Shown here: piece after piece, positions 1 through 7,790 of the stretch
How positions within the stretch are numbered: the stretch's first letter is position 1
How the letters are laid out: every line of letters begins with the position of its first letter
NCBI GenBank assembly: GCA_934718155.1
Contig: CAKUZF010000035.1
Location: 1-28,308 of the forward strand
Length of the DNA stretch: 28,308 nucleotides
Direction: 5' to 3'
Source of the DNA: an uncultured Parabacteroides sp.
Lineage (GTDB): Bacteria > Bacteroidota > Bacteroidia > Bacteroidales > Tannerellaceae
Program-made: the position numbers and the translations under genes
Notes under the pieces: model-generated
Seen by the model: only the letters and a program-made list of their open reading frames with translations
Told to the model about the DNA's origin: nothing
The model's database searches: none

Positions 1-153
1 AAAGAACTCATCTTTTTTACGGCAAAAGCCGCTTAGGTTGGCCTAATTCTTACCGAAGTATTGATATATATACGCATGCAAAACAAAAAAAATCCATATC
101 TGTTAGCTGGGCGGCCTCCATAAAACCGTTTTTTTACAATAAGAAAAATGAAA
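1..153. other. Non-coding left edge of the window
   Basis: No convincing coding region is visible here. The stretch is AT-rich. Read on the minus strand it has a TTTG followed 18 bases later by TACTTCGG (roughly positions 48-77), which could be a promoter for a minus-strand gene lying to the left of the window. That reading is weak because the -7 box is imperfect. A short CGGC-AAAA-GCCG hairpin near positions 20-32 has no following T-run that would make it a terminator. Confidence 0.3.
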
Positions 154-199
154 TAAAAAAAAACGAGGGGCAACGATTTGGATTTCGTTGCCCCTCGTT
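154..199 (-). terminator. Intrinsic terminator of the DUF4301 gene
   Basis: A perfect 15-bp inverted repeat (162-176 against 185-199, core CGAGGGGCAACGA) encloses an 8-base loop. On the minus strand the stem is followed by a run of T broken by one A (complement of 151-161). It starts 15 bases past the DUF4301 stop codon. The other side also has a T-run (197-204), so it could stop transcription from the left as well. Confidence 0.9.
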
Positions 200-213
200 T
201 TTTTGGGGATTAA

Positions 214-1734
214 CTATTGATGCTCCGGTCGAAGCAGGTCGTTGACCGTCTTCACGGGATTGAACGTCTCGATGGGCACCTCGACAAACACCGTGTTCCA
301 GTCGCTCATCGCGCCATTCCACAAGCCCGGCAACTCCAAGGCCTTCAGCTCGCGGCCATCCTTGCTCTTGAAAGAGATGAAGCCCGTGTTCTTATCCACA
401 TACTGCGGCAAGTTGTATTTCTCGCCCTTGTAGTTCTTCACGGCGCAAACCAAGTCGACCGGATTGAAGTGCGTGCCCTTCTCGAACATCGCCTTCTTTG
501 CCGGATCCTTCATGTCGATCTGTGAGCTTTCGAGCACCTGCAACGAGATGGTGCCGTCGGGATTGACCGCCAAGAACGGGCCGCCACCCGGCTCACCCAC
601 ATTCTTCACCATGCCGCAGACGCGCAACGGACGATCCAGCTTGCTCTTGATGTAGAGAATCAGCTCGGCATCTTCGAGCAACTTCGTGTCGGGGTTCTTC
701 ACGCACAGGTCGTTCTGCAAGAAATAGATCATCTCCTCGACCTCCTCGTGGGTGTACTTGCCGCTGTCGATCAGCTCCAAATAGCGGAAGATCTTCTGTT
801 GCAAAGAGACCAATACGCCGGCGATCACCTTTTTATAGATCACGGTAGCGCACTTGAAGCTATCGGGCACCACGTTGTCGATATTCTTGATAAACACCAC
901 GTCGGCCACGACATCATTCAGGTTCTCGATCAAGGCGCCATGACCGCCCGGACGGAACAGCAGCTTTCCGTTCTTGTCGCGGAAGGGCGTGTTGTCCATC
1001 GCTGCCGCGATCGTATCGGTGCTGGGCTTCTGGATACTGAAAGAGACGTCGTATTTCACCGAGAACTGATCCTCGTAAGCGGGAGCCTTCTCGGCCACCA
1101 ACTGCTCGAAGAGCGCCTGATGCTCGGGAGAGACCGTGAAATGGATATTCACCTCGCCCGCGTTGTTCTTGGCATACATCGCGCCCTCGGCCAAGTGCTC
1201 CTCCATGGCTGTGCGCACACTGTCGGGATAGGTGTGGAACAGCAGCAAGCCCTTCGGCAGCTGCCCATAGTTCAAGCCCTTTTCCTCCAAAAGATTGGAA
1301 ACGACCGCCTTGTAGTCGCCTGCGGCGATCAAGGCCGGGATGTCTTTGCCCGTATTCTCCTCGCACTTCGCGTTCAAAGCCTTATAGAAAGCAAACTTCT
1401 CGATCTGGCTGAAGAATTTCTGCTCGAAAGCGTTGGTAGGCACGTCGTAGTCGGCCGAAAGGAACTCATAGAGATTCTTGAACATACGGCTTGCCGCGCC
1501 CGAGGCAGGCACAAACTTCACGATCTTCTTGTTCTTCGCCAAGTAGGCATCCCACGCCTCCATGTAGGAAGCTTGCGCCTCTTTGTCGATCACCATGATA
1601 CCTTTCTCAACAGAAGCAGAGGCCGCGATCTCCAGATAGGGGAACCCTTTCACGAAGTTGGCCAGTTGCTCTTCAATCTGCGCTTCGCTGATGCCTTTCG
1701 CCTTCAGCTGCTCTAAATCGTTCGCGTTTAGCAT
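214..1734 (-). CDS. DUF4301 family protein, nucleotidyltransferase-like
   Basis: A 506-residue cytoplasmic protein without signal peptide or membrane segments. I recognise it as DUF4301, a Bacteroidetes family of unknown function. The start was placed at the ATG before LNANDLEQ (1734). The frame stays open further upstream, but those residues lie at or past the likely promoter. Three motifs resemble the UDP-sugar pyrophosphorylase fold: PASGAASRMF (about residues 76-85) where such enzymes carry a glycine-rich NTP loop, RPGGHGAL (261-268) resembling their GHG loop, and IKNIDNV (282-288) resembling their metal-site N-x-DN motif. This suggests a sugar-nucleotide transferase, but that is inference and no substrate can be named. 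The gene stands alone, with its own putative promoter and a strong terminator, and is divergent from the RelA-like gene. Confidence 0.85.
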   Translation of the reverse strand: MLNANDLEQLKAKGISEAQIEEQLANFVKGFPYLEIAASASVEKGIMVIDKEAQASYMEAWDAYLAKNKKIVKFVPASGAASRMFKNLYEFLSADYDVPTNAFEQKFFSQIEKFAFYKALNAKCEENTGKDIPALIAAGDYKAVVSNLLEEKGLNYGQLPKGLLLFHTYPDSVRTAMEEHLAEGAMYAKNNAGEVNIHFTVSPEHQALFEQLVAEKAPAYEDQFSVKYDVSFSIQKPSTDTIAAAMDNTPFRDKNGKLLFRPGGHGALIENLNDVVADVVFIKNIDNVVPDSFKCATVIYKKVIAGVLVSLQQKIFRYLELIDSGKYTHEEVEEMIYFLQNDLCVKNPDTKLLEDAELILYIKSKLDRPLRVCGMVKNVGEPGGGPFLAVNPDGTISLQVLESSQIDMKDPAKKAMFEKGTHFNPVDLVCAVKNYKGEKYNLPQYVDKNTGFISFKSKDGRELKALELPGLWNGAMSDWNTVFVEVPIETFNPVKTVNDLLRPEHQ

Positions 1735-1800
1735 AGTATTACGTTGTTTTATAATAAATTCGTTGTGTTTACTCCAAAGCGATTTTCTTTGTGAGTTTTG

Positions 1801-1808
1801 CAAAGCTA
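1801..1808 (-). promoter_or_regulatory. Putative -7 box for the DUF4301 gene
   Basis: On the minus strand this reads TAGCTTTG, a full match to the Bacteroidetes -7 consensus TAnnTTTG, about 67 bases before the chosen start. No good TTTG box is seen at the usual distance upstream. Confidence 0.4.
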
Positions 1809-1923
1809 TAAAATAAAACGAAGAACAGGGTTATCTTTACGCAGAAAAAACTATTTTTACCGCATTATTTGAAGAGCTGCCTAACCGCAGCACGCGAGTT
1901 GGGCATTTAAAAAGAATAGACAG

Positions 1924-4137
1924 ATGGAAACAACAGCATTTTTCACACCGGAAGAGAAAGTTCTTTTCGCCTCGAAATACAAACAGCTACTGAGGCTTCT
2001 CTACTCGTTCTTAGAGCAAGACGACCTTGCCAAGATGAAGGCGCTCGTGAAACGGGTGGTTGCCCTCGACTGCTACGGCCGCGACCGCAACGGGATCAAC
2101 GGCCTGCTGCGCAATATCGACACGGCGCTGATCGCCGCCTCAGAGATTGGCTTGAAGCGCACCTCGATCATCGCCCTGCTGCTCTACCGCCCCGTGATGA
2201 AAAAGATCATCGACCTCAAGGAGGTGGAGCAGAGCTTCGGCAGCGAGGTCTCGCTGATGATCCAACGCCTGCTGAAGACCTCCGACCTCTACGCGCGCAA
2301 CACGGCCGTCAACTCGGAGAATTTCCATCACTTGCTGTTCTCGTTTGCCGAGGATGTGCGCGTCATCCTGCTGATGATCGCCGACCGACTCTGCCTCATG
2401 CGCTTAGGGAAGCAGATGACCGAAGACGACCGCATCCGCCTGGCCACCGAGGCGGCCTACCTGTATGCGCCGCTGGCCCACCGACTGGGACTCTATAAGA
2501 TCAAGAGCGAGCTGGAAGACCTCTCGCTGAAATATACCGACCGCAAGCAGTTCGACTTTATCAAGCAGAAGCTGAACGAGACGAAACGCTCGCGCGACGC
2601 CTACATCGCCGAGTTTATCGCCCCCATCAAGCAGAAGCTGACGGAGGAGGGGTTTCACTTCGACATCAAGGGGCGCACCAAGTCGATCCACTCGATCAAC
2701 AACAAGCTGAAAAAGCAGAAGATCGAGTTCGAAGGCATCTACGACCTCTTCGCCATCCGCGTGGTGCTCGACACGCCCCCCGAGAAGGAGCGCTCGGAGT
2801 GCTGGCAGGTCTATTCCATCATCACCGACATGTATCAGCCCAACCCCAAGCGCATGAAAGACTGGATCTCCATCCCCAAGAGCAACGGCTATGAGAGCCT
2901 GCACATCACGGTGATGGGACCGCAGAACAAATGGGTGGAGGTGCAGATTCGCACGAAACGCATGGACGAGATCGCCGAGCGAGGCCTCGCCGCCCACTGG
3001 AAATACAAGGGCGTGAAGGCCGAGAGCGGACTGGACGAGTTTCTCAACACGGTGCGCGCCGCCTTGGAGGCGAAAGAGAACAATCCGCTCGACCTGATGA
3101 AAGACTTCAAGATGGATCTGTATAAAGACGAGATCTACGTGTTTACGCCGACGGGCGAGCTGATCAAGCTGGCCAAGGGGGCGACCGTGCTCGACTTTGC
3201 CTTCGCCATCCACACGAAGCTGGGCTGCAAGTGCGTCTCGGCCAAGGTGAACGAGAAGAACGTGCCTATTAAATACGTATTGAACAACGGCGACACCGTG
3301 TCGGTCGTCACCTCGCCCACGCAAAGTCCCAAGCGAGACTGGCTGAACTTCGTGGTCACCTCGAAGGCGCGTGTGAAGATCAAGCAGGCCTTGAAGGAGG
3401 AGACCGTAAAAGCCGTTGAGTTTGCCAAGGAGATGCTGGCTCGCCGCCTGAAGAACAGAAAGATCGAGATGGACGAGCCGAACCTGATGCGCTACATCAA
3501 GAAGAAGGGATTCAAGACCGTGACCGATTTCTACATCGAAATCGCTGAAGAGCGGCTCGACCCCAACCAGGTGATCGACGAGTTCGTGGAGTTCAGTCGA
3601 AAGGAGACCGAGGGCAACGACCGCCAGGAGGTGCGCAGCGCGGAGGAATACATAGCCAACACCCAAGCCGACGAGAAGGCCGAGAGCAAAGACGTGCTGG
3701 TGATCGACAAGAACCTGACAGGCATCGAATATAAACTGGCCAAATGCTGCAACCCGATCTATGGCGACGACGTGTTTGGCTTTGTCTCGACGCAGGGCAT
3801 CAAGATCCACCGCATGGACTGCCCCAACGCCCAAGAGATGTTCAGCCGCTTCGGCTATCGCATCATCCGGGCGAAATGGAGCGGAAAGGGCAATAGCGGC
3901 TACGCCGTGACGCTGCGCGTGACGGGGCGCGACGACATCGCCATCGTGACCAACATCACCTCGGTGATCGGCAAGGAGGCGAACGTGACGCTCCGATCGC
4001 TGAACATCAACTCGGTGGATGGCATCTTCCAAGGCGACTTCACGGTGATGATCCGCGACACGACGGCCCTCAATGCGTTAACGAAGAAGATCAAGGCGGT
4101 CGGCGGAGTAAAGGCGGTTGAACGATTGAATTCGTAG
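1924..4137 (+). CDS. relA: RelA-like (p)ppGpp synthetase with degenerate hydrolase domain
   Basis: A 737-residue long RelA/SpoT homologue that makes the alarmone (p)ppGpp from ATP and GDP/GTP during starvation. Domain order is an N-terminal HD-like domain (about 25-190), synthetase domain (about 220-350), TGS domain (402-465), a conserved-cysteine segment with CC at 608-609 and a C-terminal ACT domain (about 660-737). The synthetase part has the expected G-R-x-K-S and NGYESLHITV motifs and ends in LAAHWKYKG. The HD domain lacks the HDxxED metal motif: the aligned stretch after IIALLL is YRPVMK (88-93), so hydrolase activity is unlikely. The synthetase loop nevertheless has RMKD (310-313), the RxKD form usual in bifunctional Rel/SpoT enzymes rather than the acidic form of E. 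coli RelA. A separate SpoT-type hydrolase should exist elsewhere in the genome. The TGS, cysteine and ACT domains imply ribosome-linked control. Confidence 0.93.
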   Translation: METTAFFTPEEKVLFASKYKQLLRLLYSFLEQDDLAKMKALVKRVVALDCYGRDRNGINGLLRNIDTALIAASEIGLKRTSIIALLLYRPVMKKIIDLKEVEQSFGSEVSLMIQRLLKTSDLYARNTAVNSENFHHLLFSFAEDVRVILLMIADRLCLMRLGKQMTEDDRIRLATEAAYLYAPLAHRLGLYKIKSELEDLSLKYTDRKQFDFIKQKLNETKRSRDAYIAEFIAPIKQKLTEEGFHFDIKGRTKSIHSINNKLKKQKIEFEGIYDLFAIRVVLDTPPEKERSECWQVYSIITDMYQPNPKRMKDWISIPKSNGYESLHITVMGPQNKWVEVQIRTKRMDEIAERGLAAHWKYKGVKAESGLDEFLNTVRAALEAKENNPLDLMKDFKMDLYKDEIYVFTPTGELIKLAKGATVLDFAFAIHTKLGCKCVSAKVNEKNVPIKYVLNNGDTVSVVTSPTQSPKRDWLNFVVTSKARVKIKQALKEETVKAVEFAKEMLARRLKNRKIEMDEPNLMRYIKKKGFKTVTDFYIEIAEERLDPNQVIDEFVEFSRKETEGNDRQEVRSAEEYIANTQADEKAESKDVLVIDKNLTGIEYKLAKCCNPIYGDDVFGFVSTQGIKIHRMDCPNAQEMFSRFGYRIIRAKWSGKGNSGYAVTLRVTGRDDIAIVTNITSVIGKEANVTLRSLNINSVDGIFQGDFTVMIRDTTALNALTKKIKAVGGVKAVERLNS

Positions 4138-4154
4138 AAAAAAGCGTATCTTTG
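4125..4154 (+). promoter_or_regulatory. Promoter of the queC-queF operon
   Basis: ATTG (4125-4128), an 18-base spacer and a consensus -7 box TATCTTTG (4147-4154). The upstream half lies inside the last codons of the RelA-like gene. It gives queC its own promoter and places the 5' end of the transcript around 4160, upstream of the chosen queC start. Confidence 0.65.
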
Positions 4155-4219
4155 CGGCTCGAAAAGCGATTGCTTTTCCCGTGTGCTTGCTAAACCACGG
4201 TATTAAAAACAAGAAAAGT

Positions 4220-4888
4220 ATGAAACAAAAAGATGCCGCATTGGTATGCTTCTCAGGAGGACAAGACTCCACCACCTGCCTCTTTTGGGCGAAGAAGCAT
4301 TTTAAACGGGTAGAAGCGGTTTGCTTCACCTATGGTCAGAAACACGCGTTGGAGATCGAAGTGGCCCGACGGATTGCCGAAGAGGCCCAAGTGCCCTTCC
4401 AGCTGCTCGACGTGTCGCTCATCAGTCAGCTCGACCCCAACTGCTCGCTGACCAACACCTCCATCGAAATGGATCAAGAGAAACCGGCTGACAGCTATCC
4501 CAACACGTTCGTGCCTGGGCGCAACATGGTCTTCCTGACCTTCGCCGCCATATTGGCCCGTGCGAAAGGGATCTTCCATCTGGTGACAGGCGTGTCGGAG
4601 GCCGACTTCAGTGGTTATCCCGACTGCCGCGACACGTTCGTTCGCTCGCTCAACGTGACCCTCAACTTGGCGATGGACGAGCAGTTCGTGATCCACACCC
4701 CATTAATGAACCGCGACAAGAGCGAAGTGTGGGAACTCTCCGACGAGCTGGGCGTGTTCGACCTGGTGCGCACCCGCACCCTGACTTGCTACAATGGCAT
4801 CGTGGCCGACGGCTGCGGACATTGCCCGGCCTGCCTCCTCCGCAAGAAGGGGCTGGACAGCTATTTAAAACGAAGAAAACAATCATAA
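4220..4888 (+). CDS. queC: 7-cyano-7-deazaguanine synthase QueC
   Basis: A 222-residue cytoplasmic enzyme that converts 7-carboxy-7-deazaguanine, ammonia and ATP to preQ0 on the way to queuosine in tRNA. The N-terminal ATP-pyrophosphatase loop SGGQDSTT is at residues 12-19. The zinc site of the family is visible as C190 plus the C199-x2-C202-x2-C205 cluster near the C-terminus. The ATG at 4220 was preferred over one at 4181 because family homology begins at MKQKDAALVCFSGG; the earlier start would add 13 unrelated residues. Followed after 16 bases by queF, so the two steps are co-transcribed. queD and queE are not in the window. Confidence 0.96.
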   Translation: MKQKDAALVCFSGGQDSTTCLFWAKKHFKRVEAVCFTYGQKHALEIEVARRIAEEAQVPFQLLDVSLISQLDPNCSLTNTSIEMDQEKPADSYPNTFVPGRNMVFLTFAAILARAKGIFHLVTGVSEADFSGYPDCRDTFVRSLNVTLNLAMDEQFVIHTPLMNRDKSEVWELSDELGVFDLVRTRTLTCYNGIVADGCGHCPACLLRKKGLDSYLKRRKQS

Positions 4889-4904
4889 CTCAACACATCA
4901 TTCT

Positions 4905-5375
4905 ATGACCGACGACAGAAAAAAAGAGGGCGAACTGCACCTGCTGGGCAGCCAAACCGTCTATCGACAGGATTACGCCCCCGAGGTATTGGAGGCGTTC
5001 ACCAACAAGCACCAGGGCAACGACTATTGGGTGCGCTTCAACTGCCCCGAGTTCACCAGCCTCTGCCCCATCACCGGGCAGCCCGACTTCGCAACGATCT
5101 ACATCGACTACATCCCCGACGTGAAGATGGTGGAGAGCAAGAGCCTGAAGCTCTATCTTTTCAGCTTCCGCAGCCACGGCGCTTTCCATGAGGATTGTGT
5201 CAACATCATCATGAAAGACCTGATCAAGCTGATGGATCCGAAATACATCGAGGTGACGGGCGTCTTCACGCCCCGCGGCGGCATTAGCATCTATCCCTAT
5301 TGCAACTACGGACGCCCCAACACGAAGTATGAGCAGCTGGCGGAGAAACGGCTGTTTGAGCACAATCCGAGATGA
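4905..5375 (+). CDS. queF: NADPH-dependent preQ0 reductase QueF (type I)
   Basis: A 156-residue single-domain reductase that turns preQ0 nitrile into preQ1, using two NADPH, for insertion into tRNA by Tgt. The family residues are all visible: nucleophile C54 in TSLCPITG, general acid D61, the QueF signature ESKSLKLY (77-84) and H95-E96 of the substrate pocket. The length matches the short type I (Bacillus-like) form rather than the two-domain E. coli type. It directly follows queC, whose product is its substrate. Confidence 0.96.
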   Translation: MTDDRKKEGELHLLGSQTVYRQDYAPEVLEAFTNKHQGNDYWVRFNCPEFTSLCPITGQPDFATIYIDYIPDVKMVESKSLKLYLFSFRSHGAFHEDCVNIIMKDLIKLMDPKYIEVTGVFTPRGGISIYPYCNYGRPNTKYEQLAEKRLFEHNPR

Positions 5376-5425
5376 GGGGGAAAAGAATAAGACGCAAAAA
5401 AAAGACAAGTTTCCAAAAAGAATCG

Positions 5426-5433
5426 TATATTTG
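5426..5433 (+). promoter_or_regulatory. -7 box of the DUF1080 gene
   Basis: TATATTTG fits the Bacteroidetes -7 consensus exactly and lies 60 bases before the ATG. The upstream box is poor (no TTTG at 18-20 bases). It separates the DUF1080 gene from queC-queF. Confidence 0.6.
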
Positions 5434-5493
5434 CAACGTTTTAATTCCGATTAATTCAAATCTATTACAAACCAAAAGTAAAACAAATAGACC

Positions 5494-6294
5494 ATGAGAA
5501 GAAAGTTACTTTCAGTAGCAATCCTTGCCTTAGCAGGTTGCGTAGCAGTTGTCGCACAAGACAAGAAGAAACAAACGTTTAAGATGCCTACAGGCTATGC
5601 GGGCATTACCCACGAGATGTCGGAGTTCTATGAGCCCGTTCCCACAGTTGTAACTCCGGGTGCGGTGTTGTCAGACGGCGGCTTCACGGCTCCTTCCGAC
5701 GCAATCATCCTGTTTGATGGCAAAGACCTCTCAGCTTGGGAGAGCGTGAAGGGCGGCAACGCCGAGTGGGACGTGCACGATGGCGTATTCACGGTAAACA
5801 AGAAGAAGGGCGATATCCAGACCAAGCAGAAATTCAACGACTACCAGTTGCACATCGAGTGGCAAGTGCCCGCCAACATCACAGGCGAGAGCCAATCAAG
5901 AGGCAACTCGGGCGTCTTCATGCAGGGCATGTATGAGGTGCAGATCCTGGACTGCTACAACAACCCGACCTACACAAACGGTCAGACAGGCTCTATCTAC
6001 AAGCAGTCTCGTCCGTTGGCCAACGCAATGCGTAAGCCGGGCGAGTGGAACGTGTATGACATCATCTACACCGCTCCGACATTCAAGGCAGACGGCTCTT
6101 ACCGCACCAACCCGACGATTACGGTTATTCAGAATGGTGTGATCCTGCAGAACCACACAACCATCTTAGGAACAACCGAGTGGATCGGTTTCCCGCAGGT
6201 GAAGCAGCACGGCGCAGGCCCGATCATTTTGCAGTCGCACGGCGACCCCAGCGAGCCGATCAGCTTCCGCAACATCTGGATCCGCGAGTTGTAA
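5494..6294 (+). CDS. Secreted DUF1080 protein (3-keto-disaccharide hydrolase family)
   Basis: A 266-residue exported protein. The N-terminus is a signal peptide with two possible cleavage sites: a lipobox LAGC with C16, giving a lipoprotein, or VVA-Q at residues 21-22, giving a periplasmic protein. The body from about residue 68 (IILFDGKDLSAWE) to the end (ISFRNIWIREL) is a complete DUF1080 domain, a concanavalin-like beta-sandwich. Family members hydrolyse 3-keto-glycosides in the keto pathway of sugar breakdown, and a carbohydrate-related role is the best guess. No SusC/SusD pair, oxidoreductase or other pathway gene lies nearby, so the substrate is unknown. It is monocistronic, with its own promoter and terminator. 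Confidence 0.88.
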   Translation: MRRKLLSVAILALAGCVAVVAQDKKKQTFKMPTGYAGITHEMSEFYEPVPTVVTPGAVLSDGGFTAPSDAIILFDGKDLSAWESVKGGNAEWDVHDGVFTVNKKKGDIQTKQKFNDYQLHIEWQVPANITGESQSRGNSGVFMQGMYEVQILDCYNNPTYTNGQTGSIYKQSRPLANAMRKPGEWNVYDIIYTAPTFKADGSYRTNPTITVIQNGVILQNHTTILGTTEWIGFPQVKQHGAGPIILQSHGDPSEPISFRNIWIREL

Positions 6295-6313
6295 TCCCAA
6301 CGAATCCCTATAG

Positions 6314-6350
6314 CCAAAGAGGATGGGCCAAGCGGCTCATCCTCTTTTTG
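6314..6350. terminator. Bidirectional terminator between DUF1080 gene and birA
   Basis: AAAGAGGATG (6316-6325) pairs perfectly with CATCCTCTTT (6338-6347), and four inner pairs including one G-U extend the stem around an AAGC loop. A T-run follows on the plus strand and a shorter one on the minus strand. It sits between two convergent genes ending at 6294 and 6353 and serves both. Confidence 0.88.
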
Positions 6351-6352
6351 GT

Positions 6353-7105
6353 TTATAACACAAACGACACCTCCTTGAAGGCATAGCGCCTGACCGACCC
6401 TTCGGTGTCTTCAAGCAGCAGGTAGCCCATCGGCTCGATGCCTTGAATGCGAGCGGAGAACGCGCCTTGCGCATCCCGATAGGGATGATAGCCCTCGCCA
6501 CGGTAAAGCGCAGCCATGTAGCGCTGGCGGATCCACTCCTTCTCACCCGCCGCAAGGGCCTGCTGATAACGGTCGAAACAGGCCAAGAAGCGTTGCAATA
6601 GCTCCATCCGGTCGGTCTCGCGGCCGAGCAACTGAATCATCGAGACCGGGTTGGGCGCTCCCCCCTTGAAGGCGGCTTGATTCACGTTGATGCCAATGCC
6701 AATGATCGCATGCCGCAGGTTGTGGCCCCATAGCTCATTCTCGATCAGCATGCCACAAATCTTCTTGTCGTTCCAATAGATATCGTTGGGCCACTTGATC
6801 GAGATGCCCTCCAGATAGGCATCCAATGCCTCCTTCACGCTCAAGGCCGCAATTTGGGAGACCAGGAACTGCTGGTTGATCGGTAGTTCGCAAGGGGCAT
6901 AGACCAAACTAAAGGTAAGGTTCTTGCCTCGCTCCGACTCCCACACATTGCCTACCTGCCCACGGCCCGCCGTCTGAAAATCGGCGACCACCACACTGCC
7001 CGACGGCAGGGCATCTTGCTCTATGTAATTGCGCAACAAGCTATTCGTAGAAGCCGTCTCCTCCACCCAAATAATCTGTTTCTCTTCTTCCATTCGTATA
7101 TTCAT
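6353..7105 (-). CDS. birA: Biotin--[acetyl-CoA-carboxylase] ligase
   Basis: A 250-residue enzyme that activates biotin with ATP and attaches it to the biotin carrier of carboxylases. It has only the catalytic and C-terminal domains and lacks the N-terminal HTH of E. coli BirA, so it should not repress biotin genes. Visible motifs are the biotin-binding loop GRGQVGN (47-53), KWPNDIYW (104-111) and the catalytic-lysine segment KKICGMLIEN with K115. The start at 7105 was chosen because it lies 7 bases after the yraN stop. An upstream ATG at 7138 would overlap yraN and add unrelated residues; an ATG at 7093 is also possible. Second gene of a yraN-birA operon. Confidence 0.94.
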   Translation of the reverse strand: MNIRMEEEKQIIWVEETASTNSLLRNYIEQDALPSGSVVVADFQTAGRGQVGNVWESERGKNLTFSLVYAPCELPINQQFLVSQIAALSVKEALDAYLEGISIKWPNDIYWNDKKICGMLIENELWGHNLRHAIIGIGINVNQAAFKGGAPNPVSMIQLLGRETDRMELLQRFLACFDRYQQALAAGEKEWIRQRYMAALYRGEGYHPYRDAQGAFSARIQGIEPMGYLLLEDTEGSVRRYAFKEVSFVL

Positions 7106-7112
7106 TTTATGG

Positions 7113-7478
7113 TTATCGACAAGGAGCCATGAAAGCATCCTCGATATGTTCCACCTGCGCCCCCTCCTTCCTCACCGTAACAAAGACCAAGTCGAAACGC
7201 ACCGGCAAAACGATGTTCTTCATCCGCACATAGGCATCGGCGGCCGCCACGGTACGGCGAATCTTCCCCTGATTGATAGACTCCTCGGGATCGACCAAGA
7301 AGTCGGCTCCGCGCGTCTTCACCTCGACAATCACCAACTCTTGCTCATACAGGGCAACGATATCCAACTCATAATGATGCCAATGCCAGTTCTGCTCCAA
7401 GATCCTGTAGGCTTTCCGCTCTAAGTAGCTTCGGGCAATCTGCTCGCCAGTGCGACCTATCTCTGTTGTAGTTGGCAT
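7113..7478 (-). CDS. YraN/UPF0102 family endonuclease-like protein
   Basis: A 121-residue cytoplasmic protein of the UPF0102 (YraN) family. It has a PD-(D/E)xK nuclease core: E12 in the first helix, D39 in ELDIVA and the E52-V-K54 motif in VEVKTR. The family is nearly universal in bacteria but its role is poorly defined; a part in DNA repair or uptake is usually guessed. Length is typical. It is first in an operon with birA, which starts 7 bases downstream, and has its own putative promoter 30 bases upstream. Confidence 0.9.
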   Translation of the reverse strand: MPTTTEIGRTGEQIARSYLERKAYRILEQNWHWHHYELDIVALYEQELVIVEVKTRGADFLVDPEESINQGKIRRTVAAADAYVRMKNIVLPVRFDLVFVTVRKEGAQVEHIEDAFMAPCR

Positions 7479-7507
7479 AATTCAGTCTGTTTATCTACCA
7501 TTCAACG

Positions 7508-7515
7508 CGAAATTA
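7508..7515 (-). promoter_or_regulatory. Putative -7 box of yraN-birA
   Basis: On the minus strand this reads TAATTTCG, the TAnnTTCG variant of the Bacteroidetes box, 30 bases before the yraN ATG. The same octamer at nearly the same distance precedes the methyltransferase gene at 22507, which supports it. No clear upstream box. Confidence 0.45.
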
Positions 7516-7526
7516 GTGTTATTTTC

Positions 7527-7557
7527 TTTTATATCTCCCCAATATGGCCTACTTTTG
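7527..7557 (+). promoter_or_regulatory. Promoter of the small RHH gene and tadA
   Basis: TTTT (7527-7530), a 19-base spacer and a consensus -7 box TACTTTTG (7550-7557). The box ends only 5 bases before the ATG at 7563, so transcription would begin at or beside the start codon. Confidence 0.55.
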
Positions 7558-7562
7558 TCCAC

Positions 7563-7790
7563 ATGAAGACAGTACGCAAATACTCACCGGCACAACCGAA
7601 CCATCCACGGGTTCATAAAATCACCTTTATGCTGAACGACGAAGAGCATAAGGCGGTGAAGCGCTACTTAGCCAAATACAAGATTGTCAATAAATCCCGT
7701 TGGTACAGGGAGACGATTCTCGCCCATGTCTTGAAGGTGTTGGAGGAGGATTATCCCACCCTATTCAACGAAAACGAGATGCGCCGATGA
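7563..7790 (+). CDS. Small ribbon-helix-helix-like protein coupled to tadA
   Basis: A 75-residue basic protein. The segment ITFMLNDEEHKAVKRYL followed by NKSRWYRETIL looks like a ribbon-helix-helix DNA-binding fold of the Arc/MobC kind: one short strand, then two helices. I do not recognise a named family. Its stop overlaps the tadA start by four bases (ATGA, 7787-7790), so translation is probably coupled. The consensus -7 box ends 5 bases before the ATG, so the mRNA may be leaderless if this start is right. An internal ATG at 7630 (MLNDEEHK) is the alternative but would remove the strand of the fold. A DNA-binding role is inference. Confidence 0.75.
   Translation: MKTVRKYSPAQPNHPRVHKITFMLNDEEHKAVKRYLAKYKIVNKSRWYRETILAHVLKVLEEDYPTLFNENEMRR

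Noticed and set aside
748..1716. A 322-codon open frame on the plus strand
   Set aside because: It lies wholly antisense to the DUF4301 gene and has shadow-like composition.
2404..4032. A 542-codon open frame on the minus strand
   Set aside because: It is the complement of the RelA-like gene, has no recognisable domain and no promoter.
7106..7138. Longer birA start at 7138
   Set aside because: It would overlap the end of yraN and add residues without family similarity.
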